Shown here: positions 45,221-52,267 of the stretch, in pieces
Position numbering within the stretch: position 1 is the first letter of the stretch
Layout: each line of letters starts with the position of its first letter
Assembly: GCA_900315015.1 (NCBI GenBank)
Contig: OMXJ01000005.1
Span: 1-64,000, forward strand
Length of the DNA: 64,000 bases
Reading direction: 5' to 3'
Source: an uncultured Eubacteriales bacterium
GTDB taxonomy: Bacteria > Bacillota > Clostridia > Lachnospirales > Lachnospiraceae
Translations under genes and position numbers: made by a program
Notes under the pieces: generated by a model
Databases searched by the model: none
What the model was told of the DNA's origin: nothing
What the model saw: only the letters and a program-made list of their open reading frames with translations

Positions 45221-46189
45221 TTACCTGCCTGCAATTTCTATTTCAATATCACCTGTATCTGTTGTGATTTCGCACCTTCCGCCGCTTGTCAAAGCAGGAA
45301 CATCTACACTTCCAGTAGAACTTTTAGCAAAGATGATCTTATCTGTCAGGAACGAGCCCGTTACAGAGCCTGTATCATTCTTTATGTAGACTTCATTAGC
45401 ATCACAGCCTTTAAGTCTAATATTTCCGGTTCCATCCTTAAGATTCATGGTATTTTTAGCAATTACATTTTCAAGCTCGCACTTTCCAGTTGAAGCATCA
45501 GCTGCAAATTCTCCGCAATTCACATCCTTACAAACAATTTTTCCTGTGCTGGTCTTGCAAGATAATTCACTTTCAATCTCTACTGAATTTAATTCGATAG
45601 AACCAGTAGAATTTTTAGCATTTAATGTCTTTGCTGAAATACCTTCAGCCTTGATATTACCAGTACTGCATTTAATAGTAACATCATTTTTAACATCAGA
45701 ATCTATGGAAATATCACCTGTATCATTAGAGATATCAGCTGATTCAAAAACAAAACCTTCCTCAATTTTAACATCTCCAGTATCTTCTTTAATCAAGAGC
45801 TTTCCATATTCATCTTCAGGAAGATAAACTATTGCATTTGTATTACCAAAATCAAAATTAATTATATTTTCATACCACTTAGTTTTGTCTTCAACCTTTA
45901 TTTCAAGCGTTCCGTTATTTACCAAAGCGCTATGCTTTGTCCTATTATTTTCTAAAAAAACTACCTTACATACATTCTCTTTACTTTTTACAATAAATAA
46001 TTCAGTTGTATCTAAGTCGATGGAGATATCAGAAAAATCATCTTCAATAACGACTTCCTTTTCTTCTTCCTTTATTTTATTTACCTTGTTAAAGCTCCAA
46101 TCATTTACTGCGAGCACAGCAGTTAGACCTGCTCCTCCTGTTACTATTAATACAATAGCAATTAAAACCCACACTTTAGTCTTATTCAT
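45221..46189 (-). CDS. DUF4097-family surface beta-helix protein
   Basis: A 322-residue protein with an N-terminal transmembrane or signal helix (about 7-28). From about residue 130 the chain is a regular right-handed beta-structure made of repeats with TGxI or TGS turns (DTGDVKIEE, DTGDISIDS, STGNIKAEG, STGSIELNS, STGKIVCKD, GTGNIRLKG, DTGSVTGS). This is the DUF4097/adhesin-like fold, commonly found downstream of DUF1700 and PadR genes. It begins 4 nt after the DUF1700 gene. Confidence 0.85.
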   Translation of the reverse strand: MNKTKVWVLIAIVLIVTGGAGLTAVLAVNDWSFNKVNKIKEEEKEVVIEDDFSDISIDLDTTELFIVKSKENVCKVVFLENNRTKHSALVNNGTLEIKVEDKTKWYENIINFDFGNTNAIVYLPEDEYGKLLIKEDTGDVKIEEGFVFESADISNDTGDISIDSDVKNDVTIKCSTGNIKAEGISAKTLNAKNSTGSIELNSVEIESELSCKTSTGKIVCKDVNCGEFAADASTGKCELENVIAKNTMNLKDGTGNIRLKGCDANEVYIKNDTGSVTGSFLTDKIIFAKSSTGSVDVPALTSGGRCEITTDTGDIEIEIAGR

Positions 46190-46193
46190 TTTA

Positions 46194-46787
46194 TCAATCC
46201 TTTCTTATAAATAAATGCTTAATACCATTTGTCATTTCATCATTACCATATTTAGTAGCCTTGAATAACAGCTTTGTAAGAAGAGCTGTAAAAATCCCCA
46301 CACCCATGCATATCATCGCAATGGATATTGCGGCACAGACCATAAAAATATTACCTGCAAAGAGCTGTCCTACTGCTGCAACCAAACATATTAATGGACT
46401 TGCAAATAAAGCCACTGTTACAGTTCCCAAGCAAAAAACAAAAGACCATAGTAAAATATATGAAACAAGGAAAAATACTACACCAATAATAAGTATTGGA
46501 AGCCATATCGGGAAACCGAAAATCAATAAAAGAATTTTTCCAAGCGAACTCTTCTTCTTTGGAGTAATTCTCTCTCTTACAATTTTCTGGATAGGTATTT
46601 CAGAAATGATCTGCCTTATCACATTATCAACCGGCCCCATTTCTGCAACTGCTAGCTCTTCGCTTTTGCCTTCCTCGATCCTATCATCGATCATCTCACT
46701 GTAAAACTCAATTCTCTCTTCAACTTCTGCTCTAGGAAAGCCTTCAAGACCTTGCCTTAACCTAGCTAGAAATTCCTGCTTACTCAT
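46194..46787 (-). CDS. DUF1700 (HAAS) membrane protein
   Basis: A 197-residue protein. The N-terminal cytoplasmic HAAS domain (MSKQEFLARLRQGLEGFPRAEVEERIEFYSEM is its start, about residues 1-75) is followed by four hydrophobic helices. Such proteins are thought to act with PadR regulators in sensing envelope state. I start at the ATG at 46787, nine nt after GGAGG; it overlaps the padR stop by 8 nt, so the genes are translationally coupled. Confidence 0.88.
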   Translation of the reverse strand: MSKQEFLARLRQGLEGFPRAEVEERIEFYSEMIDDRIEEGKSEELAVAEMGPVDNVIRQIISEIPIQKIVRERITPKKKSSLGKILLLIFGFPIWLPILIIGVVFFLVSYILLWSFVFCLGTVTVALFASPLICLVAAVGQLFAGNIFMVCAAISIAMICMGVGIFTALLTKLLFKATKYGNDEMTNGIKHLFIRKD

Positions 46788-47100
46788 TGCTCTGCTCCTC
46801 CCTGCAAACAAACTCATAAATTGAAATGATTTCTCTCCATTCTTCTTTGAATTCTTCAATTCTCTGCAGACCTAATGGAGTGATAAAATAATACTTTCTC
46901 AGCCTGCCGCCATGCTCTGCACTCGCTACAGTAAGCATTCCTGCTACCTCTAGCCTTTTAAGAATCGTATAGAGAGTCGATTCGGATAACTCTATATACG
47001 GCTTTAAATCTTTTATGATCTGATATCCATACGATTCTTTATTTTTGATAGCTGCAAGAACACAAACATCGAGCAAGCCTCTTTTTAATTGAATATCCAT
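46780..47100 (-). CDS. PadR-family transcriptional regulator
   Basis: A 106-residue winged-helix repressor. The start is at 47100, with AAAGGAGG 6 nt upstream. Residues 3-80 form the PadR domain: LKRGLLDVCVLAAIKNKESYG, then LYTILKRLEVAGMLTV and GGRLRKYYFITPLG. It probably controls itself and the two downstream genes through palindromes at 47149-47234. Confidence 0.92.
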   Translation of the reverse strand: MDIQLKRGLLDVCVLAAIKNKESYGYQIIKDLKPYIELSESTLYTILKRLEVAGMLTVASAEHGGRLRKYYFITPLGLQRIEEFKEEWREIISIYEFVCREEQSNE

Positions 47101-47148
47101 TAATAACCTCCTTTCATACAACACCACCACTATTATTATAACTCATCA

Positions 47149-47253
47149 AATGAAATACCCCATATGCTGTTATACTTCATTTAATGTGATACCTCGTTAG
47201 GCGAAGTATCTTGCTATGTGATACATCATATCACGAAGTATTGTCTTTGTCAA
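47149..47253 (-). promoter_or_regulatory. Promoter and palindromic operators of the padR operon
   Basis: On the - strand TTGACA (47253-47248), 17 bp, TATGAT (47230-47225) form a strong promoter. A palindrome GTGATA-N5-TATCAC (47218-47234) covers its -10. Two more imperfect inverted repeats sharing the same half-sites lie in the leader: GATAC-N-TCG-N5-CGA-N-GTATC (47188-47210) and AAATGAA.../...TTCATTT around 47149-47182. Three sites with shared ATAC elements are as expected for PadR autoregulation. Confidence 0.6.
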
Positions 47254-47372
47254 TAGTTTTTTTATTTTTTTTATTTACCTTGCTTATAATGCCCATTACG
47301 GCCACTTTTCTGTTATTTTACTTTAAACTAATAGAGGACATAAACTCTATATTTCTGCTTTTTATACTAATT

Positions 47373-47414
47373 AAAAAAGGCCATCTGGTGTTAAACCACC
47401 AGATAGCCTTTTAG
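47373..47414 (-). terminator. Intrinsic terminator of the Thr-rich lipoprotein gene
   Basis: A long stem built on ATCTGGTG/CACCAGAT with A/T-rich flanks (about 47375-47390 with 47395-47412) is followed on the - strand by TTTTTTAATT. Confidence 0.85.
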
Positions 47415-47445
47415 CATTATCTATAAAGTCAAATTTAAAATCAAA

Positions 47446-48090
47446 TTATTCCTCTGTAGGAATACGCTCAAATACGCAATCTCTGCAGCTCTCGTCCTCA
47501 GAACCAGACCAGTAAAGACTACCGTTCTCATCATTGAAGTAGCCTGTTCCATTCTCGTAAACAACCTCTACTGTCTCGCCGGCTCCATCATCAGCTGTTG
47601 TACAATTAGTCTTCTTGCTATCAGAATAAACCAAAGTACCATTATCAACAGTAGCATTCATTTCCCACTGAGCATATTCAGTTGCAGATCCACCCCAATG
47701 AACAATAATATGAAGAGTATCATCATCATTTTTCTCTACTGTAGCATATGCTCTGCCACTATAGGTATCATTATAATTACCCTCGTAAAAACCTAAATCA
47801 GCGCTATTATCATCTTCCTTGGCAACGTCAATACTTCCTGTATCTGCAGTAGTAGCTTCAGTTGTTGCTTCGGTTGTATCTTCAGTTGTTGCTTCAGTTG
47901 TTGCTTCGGTTGTATCTTCAGTTGTTGCTTCAGTTGTTGCCTCTGTTGATTCTGTTGTTGCCTCTGTTGCTACAGTTGTTGTTGCTGTAGCCTCTGTTGT
48001 TGCTTCATTAGTATCGCCGCATCCTGTAAAAAAAATTCCTGCAATAAGTGCTGTGCTAAGTGTTGTTGCTAAAAATCTCTTAATTCTCAT
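47446..48090 (-). CDS. Surface lipoprotein with TTEA-repeat linker
   Basis: A 214-residue protein with a lipoprotein signal (LIAGIFFTGC, Cys at about residue 24), then a linker of ATTEATTEDTTE repeats (residues 30-82). A small acidic C-terminal domain (about 95-210) contains GNYNDTYSGRAYATVEK and a possible disulfide in ESCRDCVF. I do not recognise the C-terminal domain; its beta-rich pattern and Trp residues suggest a small ligand-binding fold. GGATC is the ribosome binding site. Confidence 0.75.
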   Translation of the reverse strand: MRIKRFLATTLSTALIAGIFFTGCGDTNEATTEATATTTVATEATTESTEATTEATTEDTTEATTEATTEDTTEATTEATTADTGSIDVAKEDDNSADLGFYEGNYNDTYSGRAYATVEKNDDDTLHIIVHWGGSATEYAQWEMNATVDNGTLVYSDSKKTNCTTADDGAGETVEVVYENGTGYFNDENGSLYWSGSEDESCRDCVFERIPTEE

Positions 48091-48144
48091 AATTTGATCC
48101 TTTCATAACCTATTACCATTTGTTTCATATCAAACAGCATAAAA

Positions 48145-48165
48145 GCGCTGTCTAATAGACAGCGC
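48145..48165. terminator. Hairpin upstream of the lipoprotein gene
   Basis: A perfect 8-bp stem GCGCTGTC/GACAGCGC with a TAATA loop lies 55 nt before the lipoprotein start. On the - strand it is followed by TTTTATG, so it could be a second terminator for the GH5 gene or an element of the lipoprotein leader. Confidence 0.6.
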
Positions 48166-48249
48166 AAATTTTACCACCAACATTTCACAAAATCAATAAT
48201 ATTTTTTTATTATTTTAAACATACATTAATTTTCAAAAATCGAAAAAAT

Positions 48250-48274
48250 CCACATGTACTTTAGGTACATGTGG
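48250..48274 (-). terminator. Intrinsic terminator of the GH5 gene
   Basis: A perfect 10-bp stem CCACATGTAC/GTACATGTGG with a 5-nt loop is followed on the - strand by ATTTTTTCG. Confidence 0.85.
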
Positions 48275-48319
48275 AAAAGTGTGATTATATATCTAGTGTT
48301 AAGTAATGGGCTTTAATTG

Positions 48320-49348
48320 TCAAATAGCATTTATAATCTCATCTCTTACACTATTCATATGATCATCAGAAATACCAAAATCCATTTCTTTATAACTCCA
48401 CGCTGCTCTTCCTATTCCGTTCTTATCAAAGCAACTGCATATCATCTTGTACCACTTAAGAGAATCCTCAGCTGTAGCATTATTAATTACGCCGAACTCG
48501 CCGCAATAAAGAGCAACATTTCTCTCTTCAGCAACTCTTACAGCCTCACTGACTAAATTATCAAAGTATTCTATGCCGATCACATCCTCAGTAAGATAAT
48601 TTTTCATAGGAAGAGAAAAACCTGGTAAGTTCTTCTTTGAGTATTCATTATAGTCACCGTAGCTGCTCTCAAAAGGCATCCTAAAGCTTCTATCCATGCC
48701 CTCTATCCAATAAGCTCCCTGATGGGTGAAAACAAGAGGCTCGTAGCAGTGGAAATTATAAACAATATTATCATCCACTGGATACTCAAGATCCCAAAGT
48801 GCCTCAATGCTATTATTGTAATAGCCTCCGACCAAAATCTTAATATTCTTTGAAATAGCTCTTATTCTCTTTATGCAGGTTCCTGAAATCCTGTTCCAGG
48901 TATCAGAATATTCCTTATCGGTAACCTCATTAAGAAGCTCGAAACATAGCCTGCTATAGTACTTAGAATATCTTCTTGCAAATTCCTCCCAAAGCTTGTA
49001 AAAACGCTCCTGGTAGGCTTCACTTTCAAAAAAGCCTTCTTCTTTTTCTCCTGCATCAAAGCTGAAACCATAGGTCTTGTGAAGATCTAGAACCATATTA
49101 AGGCCGCATTTTCCTGCCCAGTCAATAGCCTTTTGAATATAGGAGAAGCCTTCCTCCTTATAATTTCCATCTTCATCCTCGACGAGATTATAATCAACCG
49201 GAACTCTTATATGATCAAGTCCCCATCCCTTTATTTTCTCAATGTCCTCAAAGGAAATGAAATTATCGTATCTTTCCTTTGTATGATTGCACTGAGAAAG
49301 CCAGCCTCCAAGGTTAACTCCATGCATGTAGCCCTCAAATTTCTTCAT
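48320..49348 (-). CDS. Glycoside hydrolase family 5 enzyme, cytoplasmic
   Basis: A 342-residue TIM-barrel beta-glycosidase. The N-terminus MHGVNLGGWLSQ is the family opening. IRVPVDYN is near 47, the acid/base Glu is in CFELLNEV (E about 140) and the nucleophile Glu is in LYCGEFGV (E about 284). No signal peptide is present, so it probably acts on imported oligosaccharides (beta-glucan or related). It lies next to a GH16 beta-glucanase lipoprotein, which would supply such fragments. Confidence 0.88.
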   Translation of the reverse strand: MKKFEGYMHGVNLGGWLSQCNHTKERYDNFISFEDIEKIKGWGLDHIRVPVDYNLVEDEDGNYKEEGFSYIQKAIDWAGKCGLNMVLDLHKTYGFSFDAGEKEEGFFESEAYQERFYKLWEEFARRYSKYYSRLCFELLNEVTDKEYSDTWNRISGTCIKRIRAISKNIKILVGGYYNNSIEALWDLEYPVDDNIVYNFHCYEPLVFTHQGAYWIEGMDRSFRMPFESSYGDYNEYSKKNLPGFSLPMKNYLTEDVIGIEYFDNLVSEAVRVAEERNVALYCGEFGVINNATAEDSLKWYKMICSCFDKNGIGRAAWSYKEMDFGISDDHMNSVRDEIINAI

Positions 49349-49477
49349 ATTTCCACCTTACCCTTTCTACAAATTCATCATTTCAGTGTTATTCTCTTAT
49401 AAAGCTGTAAAATCCTTTATCCAACTGACATAGTCCTTTTATCAAGCCGGCTAATCTCCCAATATTTACCAATTCAT

Positions 49478-51067
49478 TTAGTTTACCTTTTCAAGTCTGA
49501 CGTTTGTGATATGGATTGTTGCAGTACTTTCCTGCTTACCCATATTAAATTCTACTCTTCCCTTATCATCGCTCTCTTCAGTCATATCGAATTCAAATTC
49601 AAACTTCTGACTTTCTGTTGTTAAATCTACGGTTGTATCAGGGAAATATCTTATCCAGTTCACATTAGGAGCTGTTACTGCTGTCTTCATCTGTCTAGCT
49701 TCATCTGCATAAGCATCAAAAGATAACTTGTATTTTGCTCCCTTTTCCATAGGCATTTCAGCCTGAACAAGCTGAATTGAATATTCCTCAGATCCGCTAT
49801 TTTCAGTTGTAATTACAATTTCACCGTCCTTAATTTCAGCAGAGCCCTTTCCTGAGTTCAATTCATAAAATACCCAGTCAGTATCATCTGAAAGTTCCTC
49901 AGCTACTGAAAAATCTGAATTATGAACAAAGTTTCCAGTTTCATCTGCTTCTCTCATTTCAAGCACCTTTTCAGGCTTTGTTACGTTTTCATCATAGCTG
50001 TCCTTCTGGAACATTCTAACGTAATCTACCTTCATTGCTGCCCTGTCATCAAACACGGTTGTATCATCTGGTGAACCTGGCCAGTCACCGCCTACAGCTA
50101 CATTTAAAATAACGTGGAATGGCTGGTTAAATGGCGCTGGATATGGCTTTTCGCCGTCATCCCCACTAGTATACCAGTCATTAGTTTCATAAAACATCTC
50201 GCCGTCTACATACCACTTAATGCTTCCTGGCTCCCACTCAAGTGCATATACATGATACTCGTTTGCAAAATCACCTTCATTAAGTGAGAATGTTCCCTGA
50301 TTCTGCTTATGAGGAACGCCGTAGTGAATTGTTCCATAGGTTGTATTGATGCTATCTCCTAAAACCTCTGCAATGTCAATTTCACCGCATCTTGGCCAGT
50401 TACCGTAAAAGCTCTCCTCCTTTGGCATCATCCAGAAAGCTGGTAAGAAACCCTTTCCCTGAGGGAACTTTATCTTAGCTTCAATCCAGCCATACTTAAT
50501 GTCATGCTTATTCTGAGTATTTACTCTTCCTGAAACATAAGAAACATTACCTGCATCATCAACTATCTTTACTGGCTGAATTACAAGCTCTCCGTCTTTA
50601 ACAAAGGAATATTCACTGGTTGGAACATATTCCTGAAGCTCGTGATTAACCCATCCCACCTCATGTGCTTCGCGGTTCCAGTCAGCCTCGTTTAGCTCCT
50701 CACCGTCGAATTCATCATGCCAGACCATCTGATAGCCTTCTGGTACGTTTATTCCTGAAAGCTCAGCTTCATCATAAACTGTTCTTTCCTGGCTGGATGG
50801 CTGCTCTTTTGCTGTGGTTGTGGCAGCTGTTGTAGCTTCAGTTGTTACCTCAGGTGCCTCTGTTGTAGCTTTAGTTGCTACATTTTCAGATTCCTTTGTT
50901 GTAACTTCTACATTACCTGCATCCTTTACCTCTGTAGTAGGAGCTGCCTTCGAGTCTGCATTCTTTGCGTCTCCATTTGCACTTCCGTTCCCGCAGCCCG
51001 TAACTGCAGATGCAATGAAAACTGCTGATAAAAGCATAGCCATTTGCTTTGTCACTTTTTTTCTCAT
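49478..51067 (-). CDS. GH16 beta-glucanase lipoprotein with C-terminal carbohydrate-binding module
   Basis: A 529-residue surface enzyme. It has a lipoprotein signal (FIASAVTGC), a Thr/Ala/Lys/Glu-rich linker (30-95), then a GH16 domain (about 105-370). The catalytic ExDxxE motif is GEIDIAEVLG near 225-233. Other family blocks are GYQMVWHDEFDGEELNEADW and FHVILNVAVGGDWPGSPD. Around 385-525 a beta-sandwich resembling CBM4/CBM_4_9 follows (FVHNSDFS to IHITNVRLE). Probably cleaves laminarin or mixed-linkage beta-glucan outside the cell. GGAGG precedes the start. Confidence 0.92.
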   Translation of the reverse strand: MRKKVTKQMAMLLSAVFIASAVTGCGNGSANGDAKNADSKAAPTTEVKDAGNVEVTTKESENVATKATTEAPEVTTEATTAATTTAKEQPSSQERTVYDEAELSGINVPEGYQMVWHDEFDGEELNEADWNREAHEVGWVNHELQEYVPTSEYSFVKDGELVIQPVKIVDDAGNVSYVSGRVNTQNKHDIKYGWIEAKIKFPQGKGFLPAFWMMPKEESFYGNWPRCGEIDIAEVLGDSINTTYGTIHYGVPHKQNQGTFSLNEGDFANEYHVYALEWEPGSIKWYVDGEMFYETNDWYTSGDDGEKPYPAPFNQPFHVILNVAVGGDWPGSPDDTTVFDDRAAMKVDYVRMFQKDSYDENVTKPEKVLEMREADETGNFVHNSDFSVAEELSDDTDWVFYELNSGKGSAEIKDGEIVITTENSGSEEYSIQLVQAEMPMEKGAKYKLSFDAYADEARQMKTAVTAPNVNWIRYFPDTTVDLTTESQKFEFEFDMTEESDDKGRVEFNMGKQESTATIHITNVRLEKVN

Positions 51068-51159
51068 GATAAACCTCCCTTAAAAGTGTTTTTTATTGTT
51101 GAATTTATCATACCGAAATAGCAACTTTTATTATATCACTTTATTTACTTTTTTATCGT

Positions 51160-51321
51160 TTTCATTACCCTATTTAGTTTTTGTTTTTCTTATTATATAT
51201 ACTTAGATTACCTCGTTTAGTTTATTTTTCTTATTACGTATACTTAGATTACCTCGTTTAGTTTATTTTTCTTATTACGTATACTTAGATTGTCGCATTA
51301 GTGTCTATTTTTACTACGTAT
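51160..51321. repeat. 41-bp tandem repeats running into the araC-type gene
   Basis: Units start at 51160 (degenerate), 51201, 51242 and 51283, exactly 41 bp apart, with ACTTAGATTACCTCGTTTAG as leading block. The two central copies are identical. The fourth copy crosses the stop codon of the AraC-family gene, so the last residues of that protein are repeat-encoded. Confidence 0.9.
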
Positions 51322-52071
51322 ACCTGGATTATCCAGTTCGTTAGAAAATAGATTCTGAGCCCTGAAATCTGAAGGCGTTAATCCATATTTTTTGCGGAAG
51401 ACCTCGGTAAAATAGCTTTGTGAGTTAAAGGACAAAATGAAAGAAATCTCAGCTGCCGTAAAATCAGAATATAAAAGCATATTTCTTGCAGTTTCAAGCT
51501 TTTTATTCTTGATGTAGCCATTTACCGTATCTCCCATTTCCCTTTTAAACACCCTTGATAAATACGAAGGATTTACACCAACATGCTCTGCTAGAACTGA
51601 AAGAGTGATTCTGGTATTTAAATGATCATAAATATAATCCACAGCCTTAGCTACCGGCATTGAAGTAATCTTACTTTTGCGAAGTCCCTTCATCTTTTTG
51701 GTATAATCAATGCACATTACATTGTGGAGCTCTGTTAATGCCTCGGCATTAGTTGCTACATCAGCCTTTTGAATATAAAAGTCACTTAGACTATAAGAAT
51801 CTGACATTTCCATTCCGCCCTCAATGCAGTATCTTGCAAGCATTGCCGCCGTAATTGCAAAATGATACTTTAGATTCTGAAGCGGATTTTTAGAAAGAAC
51901 CCCAAGCCCCTCTTTATTTGAAAAAGCGTCTTCGCAAAGCACCTTCACTCTTTCAACATCTCCTTGCATGACCGCTAAATAGAAATCAAACTCAGGTCTA
52001 TAGGCTGCCCTCGAAAACTCATTTTCCCTTTGTATAAATTCATGGTACAAATATTCTTTTTCAAGCTTCAT
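51298..52071 (-). CDS. AraC-family transcriptional regulator
   Basis: A 257-residue regulator. The C-terminal AraC double helix-turn-helix (about residues 140-240) includes ITLSVLAEHVGVNPSYLSRV and FNSQSYFTEVFRKKYGLTPSDFR. The N-terminal 130 residues are all-helical and rich in Met/Leu, without a cupin. It lies between the GH16 and GH43 genes and probably controls polysaccharide use. The C-terminal tail after DFRAQN overlaps a 41-bp repeat and is therefore probably dispensable. Confidence 0.9.
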   Translation of the reverse strand: MKLEKEYLYHEFIQRENEFSRAAYRPEFDFYLAVMQGDVERVKVLCEDAFSNKEGLGVLSKNPLQNLKYHFAITAAMLARYCIEGGMEMSDSYSLSDFYIQKADVATNAEALTELHNVMCIDYTKKMKGLRKSKITSMPVAKAVDYIYDHLNTRITLSVLAEHVGVNPSYLSRVFKREMGDTVNGYIKNKKLETARNMLLYSDFTAAEISFILSFNSQSYFTEVFRKKYGLTPSDFRAQNLFSNELDNPGIRSKNRH

Positions 52072-52124
52072 ATTATCACCGTCTATTCTTAGGATTATCC
52101 CTTATCCCAAAAATTTTACATCAT

Positions 52125-52232
52125 AATAATTTGTTTTTATGATGTAAAATCAATCTTTATAATAATTTGTTTTTATGATGTAAAATCAATCTTTATAATA
52201 ATTTGTTTTTATAATGAAAAATCAATCTTTTA
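52125..52232. repeat. Three 36-bp tandem repeats
   Basis: Units 52125-52160, 52161-52196 and 52197-52232. The first two are identical and the third differs at a few positions. They occupy the araC-type leader region between that gene and the GH43 terminator. There are no intervening spacers. Confidence 0.92.
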
Positions 52233-52233
52233 A

Positions 52234-52264
52234 AAAATGACTGCCATTTCCATGACAGTCATTG
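52234..52264 (-). terminator. Intrinsic terminator of the GH43 gene
   Basis: Stem ATGACTG/CAGTCAT (52238-52244 with 52256-52262), with inner CAT/ATG pairing, starts within 10 nt of the GH43 stop and is followed on the - strand by TTTTTTAAAAG. Confidence 0.8.
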
Positions 52265-52267
52265 CAA

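Noticed and set aside
52125-52232. 36-bp repeats as a CRISPR array
   Set aside because: The three copies are directly adjacent with no spacers, and no cas gene is in the window.
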